A stretch of DNA of 64,000 nucleotides from JBBDNT01 sp040877445 (GCA_040877445.1 JBBDNT010000227.1:10411-74410); one strand, 5' to 3'. Positions 7,305 through 15,833 are shown, counted from the first letter of the stretch. Numbers and translations: made by a program. Notes: generated by a model not told the origin, from the sequence alone.

Positions 7305-9182
7305 ATGGACGAACGCAACGACACTTCGCCGACGCGCTGGCAAGCCAGTGGAACCCGAGCGAAACCGCAAGCGTTCGCGGTGCTCGATGAATGCGGCAGC
7401 CGCGGCGTCGCGCTCGATCTCGCCGCCGATGCGTATCCCTCGGGAGTGAACGGCGCGCTCGCCCGGCAGCCGAAGATCGAGAGCCACCCGCTCCTCCTGC
7501 TTGGGAAGGCGGCGTTCGTCCCCTCGTGGAAGCCGCATTGGACCCGCGTGCGAACGGTCGGCCTCACATTTCCCGATGGCGTCGAATTCCTGCCGACGAA
7601 AGAGGAACGATCCGAGGAATCTGCAGAGCCGGAGCATCTCCGCCCGATCGCCCCGCCGCGGCGTCCGGCGACGGATCCGGAAGGTTCCCCCCGCCCGCGG
7701 GCCACGCGCATCAAGCCGCCGGCCGATGCGCTGTCGCTCGAAGACCGGTTGTTCTATGTGTTGCAGCCGCCGTTGCAAAGCTGGCTCGCGGGGCAGGAAC
7801 TGATCATGCCCTTCGAGCCGTTCCCCTACCAATACGAAGGAATCGCCTGGCTGTTCTCGCAGAAGTCGGCATTGCTCGCCGACGAGATGGGGCTGGGCAA
7901 GACCATGCAGTCGATCACGGCGATCCGCCTGCTGTTGCGGAGCGGGCAGGTGCGGAAGGTGCTGTTGATCTGCCCCAAGCCCTTGATTCCCAACTGGCAG
8001 CGCGAGTTCCGCATGTGGGCCGAGGAACTGCCGATCGTCACGATCGAAGGGGACTCCGCCCGCCGGCGGATGCTGTGGACGATGCCCGGCATTCCGATTC
8101 GCGTCGCCAACTACGAGCTGCTGGTGCGGGACTTCGAAGCGCTCACTGAGGACGAACGCCCGCTGTTCGACCTCGTCGTCCTCGATGAGGCGCAGCGCAT
8201 CAAGAACCGCGACTCGCGCACCGCCGAAACCGCCCGCGGGATCGCCCGCAAGCGAAGCTGGGCCCTCACCGGCACGCCGATCGAAAATCGGCCCGAAGAA
8301 CTCGCCGCCCTGTTCGAGTATATGGAGGTCATCCCGCCGCGCGGCACGCCCGACTTGCGGCAGCTTTCGCGGCTGGCGAAGGATTACATCCTTCGCCGGA
8401 CGAAAGACCTCGTGCTGACCGATCTGCCGCCGCGGCTCGATCGCGACGAGCATCTCGAACTCGCCCCTGCGCAGAAGCTCGCCTATCAGGCGGCCGAGAA
8501 GGAAGGCGTGTTCCAACTCGACGAGATGGGCGACTCGATCAGCATTCAGCACGTGTTCGAGCTGGTGCTGCGGTTGAAGCAGATCACCAATTACGACCCG
8601 CTGACCGGGGAGAGCGCCAAGTTCGAACGCCTCTCCGCGGAGATGGAGGAGATCGCGGCTTGCGGCGGCAAGGCGATCCTGTTCAGCCAGTGGACGAAGA
8701 CGCTGGACTGGCTGGCGGCCCGGATGGAACGGTTCGGCACGCTGACCTACCACGGCGGCGTGCCGACGAAGAAACGCGAGCCGATTCTCAACCGATTCCG
8801 CGACGATCCCGACGCGCATCTTTTGTTGATGAGCTACGGCACCGGCGCGGTGGGGCTGAATCTGCAATTCGCCGGTTACGTCTTCCTGTTCGACCGCTGG
8901 TGGAACCCGGCGGTCGAGGACCAGGCGATCAACCGGGCGCACCGCATCGGCCAGAAGAACCCGGTGATCGTGACGAAGTTCATCTCGAAGGACACGATCG
9001 AAGAGCGGATCGACCTCGTGCTCCAGCAGAAGCGCGAGCTGTTCCACGCGATCCTCGGCGGCGACGACAACGCGAACGCCTCGCTGAGCCTCACCGCATC
9101 GGAAATCTTCGGGCTGTTCGATCTGAAGGCCCGCGCGGGCAAGGGAACGAAAAAGATCGGCCCGGAACCCGCCGCCGCGTGA
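7305..9182 (+). CDS. SNF2-family ATP-dependent helicase
   Basis: The 625-residue protein contains the two RecA-like lobes of Swi2/Snf2 enzymes: DEMGLGKT (residues 193-200, Walker A), DEAQ (294-297, Walker B), LTGTPIENRPEEL (motif III), ILFSQWTKTLDWL, TYHGG, and near the end AGYVFLFDRWWNPAVEDQA followed by RAHRIGQ (motif VI). These proteins use ATP to translocate on duplex DNA and remodel DNA-protein complexes. No zinc finger or HNH domain is fused. The first 25 residues include RWQASGTRAKPQAF, which matches a short repeat found elsewhere at 3' gene ends, so the N-terminus may be repeat-derived or the start misplaced. Confidence 0.9.
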   Translation: MDERNDTSPTRWQASGTRAKPQAFAVLDECGSRGVALDLAADAYPSGVNGALARQPKIESHPLLLLGKAAFVPSWKPHWTRVRTVGLTFPDGVEFLPTKEERSEESAEPEHLRPIAPPRRPATDPEGSPRPRATRIKPPADALSLEDRLFYVLQPPLQSWLAGQELIMPFEPFPYQYEGIAWLFSQKSALLADEMGLGKTMQSITAIRLLLRSGQVRKVLLICPKPLIPNWQREFRMWAEELPIVTIEGDSARRRMLWTMPGIPIRVANYELLVRDFEALTEDERPLFDLVVLDEAQRIKNRDSRTAETARGIARKRSWALTGTPIENRPEELAALFEYMEVIPPRGTPDLRQLSRLAKDYILRRTKDLVLTDLPPRLDRDEHLELAPAQKLAYQAAEKEGVFQLDEMGDSISIQHVFELVLRLKQITNYDPLTGESAKFERLSAEMEEIAACGGKAILFSQWTKTLDWLAARMERFGTLTYHGGVPTKKREPILNRFRDDPDAHLLLMSYGTGAVGLNLQFAGYVFLFDRWWNPAVEDQAINRAHRIGQKNPVIVTKFISKDTIEERIDLVLQQKRELFHAILGGDDNANASLSLTASEIFGLFDLKARAGKGTKKIGPEPAAA

Positions 9183-9212
9183 GCGCGCTTCCCATGAAGG
9201 CGCGCACCCCAA

Positions 9213-9273
9213 GGAGCCGCGCACGAAGTAAGCGGCCGATCCGGCGAATCCCGCTTACTCCGTGCGCGGCTCC
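9213..9273. repeat. Palindromic repeat family A, copy 2
   Basis: GGAGCCGCGCACGAAGTAAG and its near-complement flank a 13-base loop, 30 bases after the SNF2 stop. The right arm has a C for T relative to copy 1. Confidence 0.85.
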
Positions 9274-9320
9274 ACTGTCGCGAGGAGGCCGACCCGTCTT
9301 TTCGCTCACCGAGTCGGCTC

Positions 9321-9680
9321 TCACGGCATTCTTGCGCCCGGTGGCTTCGTGCCATTCTCGGCGAGGTAGTTGCCGACGTGGATTCTGTAGACCGTGCCGA
9401 CGCTGGCTCGTTCGGGATCGACCAAGTCGATCAACAGGTCGATCCGGGAGTTGGCCAGCATCTCCGCGTTTCCGGAGAAATCGAACCACGCCCCTGCTTT
9501 TCCCACTCGCACCTGAACGGGAACCGCCAACAGTCGCTTGCCCTTCACGACGATCGCCACATCGACCCTTGCGACCCGCCGACTTTCCTGCTTCGGTACG
9601 TCTACATGGATGCGTATCGACCCGTCGGATCGTTCCTCGGCGGTGAGCCGGAAAACATCGATGCCGTCCGCTTCGTGAAG
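9321..9680 (-). pseudogene. 3' fragment of an unknown beta-rich protein
   Basis: About 119 codons read like genuine protein (DGSIRIHVDVPKQESRRVAR, ...VVKGKRLLAVPVQVRVG..., ...IDLLIDLVDPE...GTVYRIHVGNYLAENG), with alternating hydrophobic residues typical of a beta-sandwich. Upstream, in the same frame, the sequence dissolves into known intergenic repeats (the GGATTGCCAATCCGTC unit and the CATTCCCGC unit) with no credible start. It is most likely the end of a gene broken by repeats. The GTACRIHV-like end suggests an exported or surface domain; the family is not recognised. Confidence 0.5.
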
Positions 9681-9917
9681 CCCCGATCTCGCCGGATGCC
9701 GATCCGCACTGGCGATCGCATCTCTCTTGGAAGGATTGCCAATCCGTCTGACCACGCCTTCCATGTCGAGTCGTTTTACCCCAGCCGGCCGATGAATGCG
9801 ATGGAAGGATGATTTCCGCGCAAGACCGCTACGATGTCGCGGAATCCTCAGAGGTTGTGAACCTTTCTGTTTCCGCTGACGACGCACCCAACCGTCTTTC
9901 CCGCGCAGGCGCTTTTC

Positions 9918-10043
9918 CGTCATTCCCGCGCAGTGCCTGCCCTCGCGAAGGCGGGGGCGGGAATCCAGCAATCGCCAACGCGGCCACCCTATGGGATCAC
10001 TGTCCGTGCATCGACTGGATTCCCGCCTTCGCGGGAATGACGA
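9918..10043. repeat. Inverted CGTCATTCCCGCG repeat pair
   Basis: CGTCATTCCCGCG...GGCGGGAATCCAG is followed 45 bases later by its inverse TGGATTCCCGCC...GGGAATGACGAC. This is the widespread bacterial REP-type sequence with a GCGGGAATGACG end. The whole interval 9681-10323 has no intact gene. Confidence 0.8.
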
Positions 10044-10110
10044 CGCGAAAGATTCACAACCTCTCAGCGAGCCTTTCGCGTCTTCGGACGGGAGAGAATG
10101 CGGCGGATCG

Positions 10111-10251
10111 GCGGGTAGGACGGATTCGCAATCCGTCGTACCCGCCTGCCGAACGACGTGCGGCGCGCGAGCGAGCCTTCGATACGATCCGGAACCGCGA
10201 TCCGAAGGGACAGCCGGTCGGTGGCGGACGGAATTCAATTCCGTCCTACGG
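10111..10251. repeat. Bipartite palindromic repeat family C, copy 2
   Basis: GGGTAGGACGGATTCGCAAT followed by CCGTCGTACCCGC, then about 75 bases later GGACGGAATTCAATTCCGTC ending in CTACGG. The layout is the same as at 3926-4071. It lies about 70 bases upstream of the DnaJ-like gene. Confidence 0.85.
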
Positions 10252-10323
10252 CCGGAGTCGGAGGATCGCCGAACCTTCGGCCCCATCTTGAATTCGATCG
10301 AAACCCGCCCCTAGAATGCCGCA

Positions 10324-11265
10324 ATGGCCGACGAAGACTACTACAAGGTGCTGGGGGTCGCGCGCGACGCCTCGCCGGCGGAAGTGCGCAAGGCGTACAA
10401 GAAAATCGTCCGCGAGAACCACCCCGACATGAAGCCGGACGACAAGCAAGCCGCCGAACGCTTCAAGCAGGCGCAGGACGCGTATTCCGTCCTGGGAGAC
10501 GCCGAGAAGCGGAAGCAATACGATCAGTTCGGCCACACCTTCCGCGGCGGCGGGCCGTTCCCCGGCGGAGGCGGTCGCACCTACAGCTGGGGCGGCGGCG
10601 GTCCCGGCGGCGGCGGAGCGGTCGACATCGAAGAACTCTTCGGCGGAGGCGGGTTCGACATTCGCGACTTGTTCGGCGGAGGAGGAGGGCGCGGGTATCG
10701 CGGCACGCGTCAGGCCCCGCCGGTCAAAGGCGCGGACCTGCGGATCGAAATCCAGGTCCCCTTCCATGTCGCCGCCCTCGGCGGCAAGCACGACATGCAT
10801 CTCTCCCGCGACGGCCGCCCGGAGACGATCACCGCGAAGATCCCCGCGGGCATCGAAGACGGCAGCGTGATCCGCCTTGCCGGACAGGGCGAACCGGGAC
10901 CGGCGGGAGCGGGCGATCTGCTGGTCACCGTGCGCGTCGCCCTGCACCCGTACTTTCGCCGCGAGAAGAACGACATCCATCTCGACGTCCCCGTCACGCC
11001 GACTGAAGCCGCCCTCGGCGCGAAGGTCGAAGTCCCCACGCTCGACGAAGGCCCGGTCGTCGTGACCATTCCCGAAGGAAGTTCCAGCGGGCGGAAACTG
11101 CGGCTGCGCGAAAAGGGAATCGTCGATCGCAAATCGGGCAAGCGGGGGGACCAGTACGTCGTCGTGAAGGTCGTCGTCCCGCCGCATCCCAACGACGAGG
11201 CGCGCGACTTGTTCACGCGGCTGGCCAAAGCGCAACCGTTCGATCCGCGGGCGGGATCGTGGTGA
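10324..11265 (+). CDS. cbpA: DnaJ-family co-chaperone without zinc finger (CbpA-like)
   Basis: The 313-residue protein has an N-terminal J-domain (residues 4-70) with the HPD motif in ENHPDMKPDD, needed to stimulate DnaK ATP hydrolysis. A Gly/Phe-rich linker follows (FRGGGPFPGGGG..., residues about 75-140), then the DnaJ C-terminal substrate-binding domains, with no CxxCxGxG zinc repeats. That makes it a type II/CbpA-like J protein. No dnaK or grpE is adjacent, so its partner Hsp70 is elsewhere. A copy of the GCGAAACCGCAAGCGT repeat lies 20 bases after its stop. Confidence 0.88.
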   Translation: MADEDYYKVLGVARDASPAEVRKAYKKIVRENHPDMKPDDKQAAERFKQAQDAYSVLGDAEKRKQYDQFGHTFRGGGPFPGGGGRTYSWGGGGPGGGGAVDIEELFGGGGFDIRDLFGGGGGRGYRGTRQAPPVKGADLRIEIQVPFHVAALGGKHDMHLSRDGRPETITAKIPAGIEDGSVIRLAGQGEPGPAGAGDLLVTVRVALHPYFRREKNDIHLDVPVTPTEAALGAKVEVPTLDEGPVVVTIPEGSSSGRKLRLREKGIVDRKSGKRGDQYVVVKVVVPPHPNDEARDLFTRLAKAQPFDPRAGSW

Positions 11266-11284
11266 CGTGCGTTTCCCGCGCGCC

Positions 11285-11300
11285 GCGAAACCGCAAGCGT
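11285..11300 (+). repeat. Short repeat family I (GCGAAACCGCAAGCGT)
   Basis: Copies of this 16-base sequence, some one base short, are at 7359, 11285, 11766, 12490 (reverse), 17804, 21402, 26022 and 35491. Most are just after, or overlap, the 3' end of a gene. Here it follows the DnaJ-like gene. Confidence 0.8.
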
Positions 11301-11330
11301 GCCGATGACCGAGACGAGGTGGAGGCAACG

Positions 11331-11783
11331 ATGGTTCCGGCTCGGCGCGCGATCTCTGGTTGGCGCCGCGGAATGGCGCCGGGGCTCGCGGCGATCCTCC
11401 TGATCTTCGTCGTTCCCACCGATTCGATCGCGCAGGAGCCGGAGCGCGCCCCGGTGGACGCGGCCGCCGCGGTGGAGAGCGATCACGGCGACGCGGACGC
11501 GGACGCGGCCGAGGCGGCGCGGCGGGCGGCGAAGGAGCGCGCGCGGCGGGAGCGCGTCGTGGCCAGCGGGTTGCTGGCGATCGTCGGGATCGCGATCATC
11601 GGCGGAATGCTGATCATCGTGACGATCCTGTGGGGAGGCAGCTTGCGCAAACGCGTGCGGACCGCCCCGCGGGCCACTCCGCCGCAGGACGAGTTATGGT
11701 ATTTGCGAAAGCCGAAACCGGAGGACTCGGAATCGGTGAAGACCGAAGAACCACCGTCCGACGACGCGAAACCGCAAGCGTGA
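11331..11783 (+). CDS. Small membrane protein between the J-protein gene and rnpA
   Basis: The start ATG at 11331 follows GGTGGAGG. The 150-residue product has a signal-like N-terminal hydrophobic segment (GLAAILLIFVVP), a charged Ala/Arg/Glu coiled segment (ADAAEAARRAAKERARR), and a strong transmembrane helix (VVASGLLAIVGIAIIGGMLI), followed by a polar tail. No known domain is seen. Its last residues DDAKPQA and its stop codon come from the GCGAAACCGCAAGCGT repeat at 11766-11781. The stop overlaps a possible GTG start for rnpA, hinting at coupled translation. Confidence 0.72.
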   Translation: MVPARRAISGWRRGMAPGLAAILLIFVVPTDSIAQEPERAPVDAAAAVESDHGDADADAAEAARRAAKERARRERVVASGLLAIVGIAIIGGMLIIVTILWGGSLRKRVRTAPRATPPQDELWYLRKPKPEDSESVKTEEPPSDDAKPQA

Positions 11784-11836
11784 CGCCGCCCCCCTTCTTC
11801 TACCCACAACCGACTATCCACTACCCACTATTCCCC

Positions 11837-12199
11837 GTGAAACCCCTCGGCCGACCGCCACACCTCCGCCTTCGCTCCCCGAAGGAGTTCGCCCGCGTGT
11901 ACGACGCGCAGCAAAAGGCCGGCGACGGGCATCTGCTGCTGTTCGCCGCGTCGAACGAACTCGGCCACGCGCGGTGCGGAGTGAGCGTCTCGCGGAAGCA
12001 CGGCGGCGCGGTGCGGCGCAACCGGCTGAAGCGATTGCTGCGCGAGGCGTTCCGGTTGGAACGCCCCGAGTTGCCCAGCGATCTCGACCTGATCCTCATT
12101 CCCCGCCCGGATTCCGGGGCGACGCTCGACGACTACCGCCGATCGTTGTACGCCCTGGCGTGGAAGCTGTCGCGGCGAATGGCGAAGGAGCGGGAATGA
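11837..12199 (+). CDS. rnpA: Ribonuclease P protein component
   Basis: The 120-residue protein has the RnpA core: LRSPKEFARVYDAQ, then GVSVSRKHGGAVRRNRLKRL containing the RNR motif, then LREAFRL. It binds the RNase P RNA and aids 5' maturation of pre-tRNA. The chosen start is GTG 11837. An alternative GTG at 11780 overlaps the preceding stop and would add 19 residues (TPPPFFYPQPTIHYPLFP) encoded by a tract with seven-base period, CTACCCA/CTATCCA. rnpA overlaps yidD by four bases (ATGA), the classic order, but rpmH, usually just upstream, is not there. Confidence 0.92.
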   Translation: MKPLGRPPHLRLRSPKEFARVYDAQQKAGDGHLLLFAASNELGHARCGVSVSRKHGGAVRRNRLKRLLREAFRLERPELPSDLDLILIPRPDSGATLDDYRRSLYALAWKLSRRMAKERE

Positions 12200-12432
12200 G
12201 CGCGGCGCGGTGGATCATCGAGTTGCCGGCGCGATTGCTGATCCTTTTCGTGCGAGGCTATCAGATCGTCCTCAGCCCGATCTTCGGCCGGCAATGCCGG
12301 TTCTATCCCACGTGCAGCGAGTACTTCATCCAGGCGGTTCGGAAGTACGGCGCCCTCCGCGGGGCCTGGCGCGGCGTGCGCCGCATCTGCCGCTGCCATC
12401 CGTTTCACCCCGGCGGGTACGATCCGCCGTAG
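12196..12432 (+). CDS. yidD: Membrane protein insertion efficiency factor YidD
   Basis: The 78-residue protein has the full YidD pattern: amphipathic N-terminus (ARLLILFVRGYQIVLSPIFG), CRFYPTCSEYFIQAVRKYG, GVRRICRCHPFHPGGYDPP. The three conserved cysteines are present. It is thought to help YidC-dependent insertion of inner-membrane proteins. It overlaps the end of rnpA, so the two are co-translated. yidC itself is not in the next genes; the next gene is on the opposite strand. Confidence 0.95.
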   Translation: MSAARWIIELPARLLILFVRGYQIVLSPIFGRQCRFYPTCSEYFIQAVRKYGALRGAWRGVRRICRCHPFHPGGYDPP

Positions 12433-12463
12433 GAAGAAGGAAGAAGGAAGAAGGAAGAAGGAA
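12431..12463 (+). repeat. Seven-base-period tract (GGAAGAA) at the yidD stop
   Basis: Four consecutive GGAAGAA units start inside or directly after the yidD stop codon TAG. A reverse copy of the GCGAAACCGCAAGCGT repeat follows at 12490-12505. Confidence 0.9.
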
Positions 12464-12532
12464 CAACGAAGGTGAAACCGGGCCTCCGCACGCTTGCGGT
12501 TTCGCGCTGTCGAACAAATCTCGAACCGTCCC

Positions 12533-12898
12533 CTACCAGCCGGTCGTCGCGATCACGATCACGACGACGCAAAGCCCCAGCAACAGCAGCGGATGCAGGA
12601 ACAACGCGATGATGGCGAGCGTTTGCGGCCGCCCCTGCGCCCGGAACGATCCCCACAGGCTCGCGAACAGCGCGCCGAGAATCAGCACCGGCCAGCCCAG
12701 CATCATGGGAGATATGGGGTCTCCCGACCTGCTCCACCCGAAAATCAATGGTGTGGCCCACGCGACGATCGTCCAGGGCAACGCCAGCTTGGCGACCGTC
12801 GCCGTGAAGACGCTCATCCGCCCCTGCAACCGCCGCACATGAAGCGCCCAGCGGTCGCACGGTTCGGATTCCGGCGATGAAGTCGATTCGTCGCTCAC
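12533..12898 (-). CDS. Small multi-pass membrane protein, unknown
   Basis: This 121-residue protein begins at a GTG (12898). After a polar N-terminus it has three hydrophobic stretches: VAKLALPWTIVAWATPLIFG, MMLGWPVLILGALFASLWG and TLAIIALFLHPLLLLGLCVV running to the C-terminus. No family is recognised. It is the last of six minus-strand small envelope genes (12533-15595). Confidence 0.65.
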   Translation of the reverse strand: MSDESTSSPESEPCDRWALHVRRLQGRMSVFTATVAKLALPWTIVAWATPLIFGWSRSGDPISPMMLGWPVLILGALFASLWGSFRAQGRPQTLAIIALFLHPLLLLGLCVVVIVIATTGW

Positions 12899-12971
12899 GG
12901 CATGGTGAAGGGTGATGCGGACTACGCGATCTCATTCAACGCCCGGCCAGGGCCGCCCGGTTCGGCCCTGC

Positions 12972-13550
12972 TCACTGCACCGACAAGTTATTCAGCAGGA
13001 CCGAATCGCTTCGCGAGAACAGCCAGGCCAGAAGCGTGAAACCGGACACGAACAGCACGAACATGACGATGACGACGCCCGCCGCGATGTTCGACGAGAG
13101 CCAGAGAAGAGTGAAACCGGACCAGAACAGCAGCCAGGCGACCGCGAACGCCAGCGCGAATTGAATGGACCGGTGCATCCCGTACGACAGGCACGAGACC
13201 GACGGGGCGGACGGGTCGTAGCGCACCGAAACGCCTTTCGCCTCCCGCAGCTTCCGGTGGATCTCGTCGTGAGCTTTCCGCCCACTGCTCCCCGCGTAAC
13301 CGAACGCGACGCGGGAACCCGCGTAGGCCGTTCCAGCGACGGTGTAGGCGTACTCGACCTTGACTTCGTAGGTGGTGCTCTCGCTGTCGGAAATCTCGCG
13401 AACCTCCAGCTTCGTGATCGTCGCCGACACGCTCGGCCACGCCGCCGCCCGCGTCGACTTGCGGGCGCTCCACAGCCCATACCCGAGGATGGCGAAGCCG
13501 ACCACGTGGCATACGCCGATGAAAATCGCGAGGTCGAGTTCCATGTTCAT
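12972..13550 (-). CDS. DUF3592-type membrane protein
   Basis: The 192-residue protein has an N-terminal transmembrane helix (LAIFIGVCHVVGFAILGYGL), an extracytoplasmic domain of about 90 residues with WPSVSATITKLEV and YAYTVAGTAYAGSRVAFGY, VRYDPSAPSVSCL, then two C-terminal helices. This order (TM, WPxxxGxI-type strand, Y-x-V-GxxYxG, YnPxnPxxs, TM) is that of DUF3592 proteins, whose function is unknown. ATG 13550 is preferred over an upstream TTG. Confidence 0.75.
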   Translation of the reverse strand: MNMELDLAIFIGVCHVVGFAILGYGLWSARKSTRAAAWPSVSATITKLEVREISDSESTTYEVKVEYAYTVAGTAYAGSRVAFGYAGSSGRKAHDEIHRKLREAKGVSVRYDPSAPSVSCLSYGMHRSIQFALAFAVAWLLFWSGFTLLWLSSNIAAGVVIVMFVLFVSGFTLLAWLFSRSDSVLLNNLSVQ

Positions 13551-13592
13551 GCCCAAAGCTTGTTGCGGTGGAACGAATCGAAGCAGGCGAGC

Positions 13593-13970
13593 CTATCTTC
13601 CACTCGCTTTCCAGGACCAGCCGCATTTCGGACACTGGGCGGTTTCCGGCGACATGATCTGTCCGCACTCGAGACATCGAATCGGTTCGGCGGGTCCGAA
13701 CGAAGTTTCCTCGTCACGCGGCTCGATGTCGCCGAACCGCTCCGCGCTCCGCGCCGATCGAGATTCCGGCGCCGTCGCGTCGTCGCGCCCCTTGTTGTAC
13801 ACGGCGAAAAACACCAGACCGAACAGACCGCCCATCACGAACAGGCACAACGCGCCACCGAGATCGATATGCGCGTGCCCGCCCACCATCACGGCCAGGA
13901 GCGCGACCACCGCGAATGCGACCAAACAACCGCAACCGCCCTTGATGAACGCTCCGCCGCCGCCTTCCAT
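13593..13970 (-). CDS. Membrane protein with C-terminal zinc ribbon
   Basis: Start ATG 13970 has GGAGG seven bases upstream. The 125-residue protein has two transmembrane helices (CLVAFAVVALLAVMVGG and LCLFVMGGLFGLVFFAVYN), an acidic linker, then CLECGQIMSPETAQCPKCGW, a clear four-cysteine zinc ribbon facing the cytoplasm. No enzyme domain is present. Its place beside the DUF3592 gene suggests co-transcription, with an unknown job. Confidence 0.72.
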   Translation of the reverse strand: MEGGGGAFIKGGCGCLVAFAVVALLAVMVGGHAHIDLGGALCLFVMGGLFGLVFFAVYNKGRDDATAPESRSARSAERFGDIEPRDEETSFGPAEPIRCLECGQIMSPETAQCPKCGWSWKASGR

Positions 13971-14054
13971 CCGTACCTCCTCGCGTAGCGCCAATGCTTG
14001 GCGGACCCCGCCGTCCGATGGGCCATGAACGAAACGGAAGCCGTCGCGGTCGGG

Positions 14055-14714
14055 TCACTTCACGCGCGTGAACTTCCAACGTGATTCGTTGAACAACTCT
14101 CCGTCGATATGACGCGTGAAGAATTTCCGGAGGTCGTCGGTATCGGCGGTGATCGTGATCGTCTTGTTCCCCGGCTCGGCGTCGTCCCGTTCGCCCGCCT
14201 TTCGCGTGACGCGACCGTCGATTTTCTTCGCGGCGATCTGCTGTTCGACGAAATCATCATTCAGGTCGGACATTTCCACGTCGTCCGGCGCGACGGAAAG
14301 CCGCATGACCATGTAGCCGGCGACCTGATCGTCCTCCCAATTCTGGTTCCAGTTGGTTCGTTGTTCGTCGGGCACCTCGGTCTTCGACCACGGAATGTGC
14401 AGCACGTGATGCTTCCCGATCGGCTCCACGAATCCGATGTAGGAAGAGAATCCGAGCGCGGTTTGATCCTTGGGTTGGCTGACCACGACGATCCGAAGGA
14501 AGCTGGCGGGATAACCGTCGCCGGCCGGCCCGATATGCGCGTAATTGACGAGGTTGTCCGGGCAGTCCGTCGATCGGTAGACGCCGTGGAGGCTGGGAAG
14601 CGGCTTGGCGTCCGCCGGCGCGACGAGCGGATTCTCGACTGTCGGAATCGTGCATCCCGAGCAGGCGAGAAGGAAGAGGGCGACGATCGGCAAGCCGCGA
14701 TTGTTCCGGTTCAT
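14055..14714 (-). CDS. Lipoprotein of unknown function
   Basis: Translation from the ATG at 14714 gives MNRNNRGLPIVALFLLACSGC, a lipoprotein signal with LLAC as the likely lipobox, and a mature part of about 200 residues with no known domain. It contains LPSLHGVYRSTDCPDNLVNY and IGFVEPIGKHHVLHIPWSKT, and ends TADTDDLRKFFTRHIDGELF. Cys residues after the lipobox suggest it is anchored in the cell envelope. The upstream in-frame extension is not coding-like. It shares orientation with its small membrane-protein neighbours. Confidence 0.75.
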   Translation of the reverse strand: MNRNNRGLPIVALFLLACSGCTIPTVENPLVAPADAKPLPSLHGVYRSTDCPDNLVNYAHIGPAGDGYPASFLRIVVVSQPKDQTALGFSSYIGFVEPIGKHHVLHIPWSKTEVPDEQRTNWNQNWEDDQVAGYMVMRLSVAPDDVEMSDLNDDFVEQQIAAKKIDGRVTRKAGERDDAEPGNKTITITADTDDLRKFFTRHIDGELFNESRWKFTRVK

Positions 14715-14785
14715 ATGGATGAGACCTTCTGAAATACATCGGCGGCGCCGGCCCGCGGATGCCCCTTCAAGCCGAAACCCTCGAC

Positions 14786-15196
14786 CTAACGATCGTGACC
14801 ACGCGGCTTCCACACAACGAACAGGGCGATGAAGAGCAAGACCACCAACGGCAAGTAATACCGCCTCACTCGGTACCAACTCCACTCTTCATACTGTTCA
14901 CCCAGCTCGCCGAGGCGGGCGGTCGCCGCGTGGCCGAGTCGCTTGATCGCCTCCTGATACGGTTCCGAACTTTCCAGCTCGGACTCGGCGATGGTCTCCT
15001 CCTTGCCATCGAGGCGGACCGTTATCATGCCATCACCGGCGGATCGGAAGCCGACGACTTCGTCTTTCAGGATGACGGAAGCCTGCGATCGTGTTCGGGT
15101 CACTTGAAGCCAAGGCGACACGATCCACAACAGCCCGAGGGAAAGCGCCACGAGCGCAACGACTCGAATCAGGATATCTCTCGAGGACCAATTCAT
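14786..15196 (-). CDS. Small membrane protein, unknown
   Basis: The 136-residue protein has an N-terminal transmembrane helix (IRVVALVALSLGLLWIVSP), a soluble region of about 75 residues with VILKDEVVGFRSAGDG, and a C-terminal helix (YYLPLVVLLFIALFVVWKP). Two-helix hairpin topology places the middle domain outside the cytoplasm. No family recognised. Spacing of 12 bases to the upstream gene suggests one operon. Confidence 0.65.
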   Translation of the reverse strand: MNWSSRDILIRVVALVALSLGLLWIVSPWLQVTRTRSQASVILKDEVVGFRSAGDGMITVRLDGKEETIAESELESSEPYQEAIKRLGHAATARLGELGEQYEEWSWYRVRRYYLPLVVLLFIALFVVWKPRGHDR

Positions 15197-15208
15197 ATCA
15201 CGCAGCCT

Positions 15209-15595
15209 TCAAGCACCCGGCAGCGCGCCGTCTCCGGCGAGTGGTTCGACGACGATCATTCGAATCGCCTTCGCGCGCACGAGGAAACGACACCCATGTT
15301 CGTCTTCGAGAATCACCATCCCGCTCAATTCGTAGGGCAGATGAGATTTGATGCCTTCGCTGGTCGTGAAGCCGATGAATCGCACGCGGTCGAAAGTCTC
15401 GCCGCCGGCCATGTGGACTTTCGCCCAAGTGTCCTTCTTCAAGATTCCGCGGACGGCCATCGTCTCGGGGCGTGCACCGGCGGAATTGATGCGGCTCAAT
15501 ACCGAAAAGAAAACGGCCAGCGCCATGATGCCCAGAACGATGCACAACACGGCCACGCCGACGGTGCTGAACATCTCGACGGCAAGTCGAGTCAT
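15209..15595 (-). CDS. Single-pass membrane protein, unknown
   Basis: From ATG 15595, the 128-residue product has one transmembrane helix (VGVAVLCIVLGIMALAVFF) and a soluble domain with FDRVRFIGFTTSEGIKSHLP and GMVILEDEHGCRFLVRAKAI, probably beta-rich. The in-frame sequence upstream of 15595 belongs to repeat family D, so a longer protein is unlikely. It is the first gene of the six-gene minus-strand group. Confidence 0.65.
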   Translation of the reverse strand: MTRLAVEMFSTVGVAVLCIVLGIMALAVFFSVLSRINSAGARPETMAVRGILKKDTWAKVHMAGGETFDRVRFIGFTTSEGIKSHLPYELSGMVILEDEHGCRFLVRAKAIRMIVVEPLAGDGALPGA

Positions 15596-15637
15596 GCGGT
15601 TCCGCTCGCTATTTCGGAATGGCGGGGGCGAACCAGA

Positions 15638-15833
15638 TAGGGCCGGCTGTGCCGGCCGAAGTGGGGATGCAGTTATTTCGCGGGAACGGCGACGAAAGAG
15701 TTGGCGGCAGCAGGAGGTCGCTTCCGACGTCGACCGCCATTCTACCGGACGCAAGACGAGAAGGCCTCGCCCGCTTCGGGCCGAGCGGGCTGGCGGCCTC
15801 TTGGGCGATTCGGCCGGCACGGCCGGCCCTACG
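15638..15833. repeat. Palindromic repeat family D, copy 1
   Basis: TAGGGCCGGCTGTGCCGGCC at the left and GGCCGGCACGGCCGGCCCTA at the right face each other across 145 bases. The right end touches the stop codon of the antitoxin-like gene (15834). Copy 2 is on the other side of the toxin gene. Confidence 0.85.

Noticed and set aside
7176..9224. A 682-codon frame antisense to the SNF2 gene
   Set aside because: The helicase motifs on the plus strand are unambiguous and the antisense product has no known domain.
9918..10043. The CATTCCCGCG inverted repeat as an attachment site or transposon end
   Set aside because: It matches the widespread REP-type sequence and no transposase or integrase lies near.
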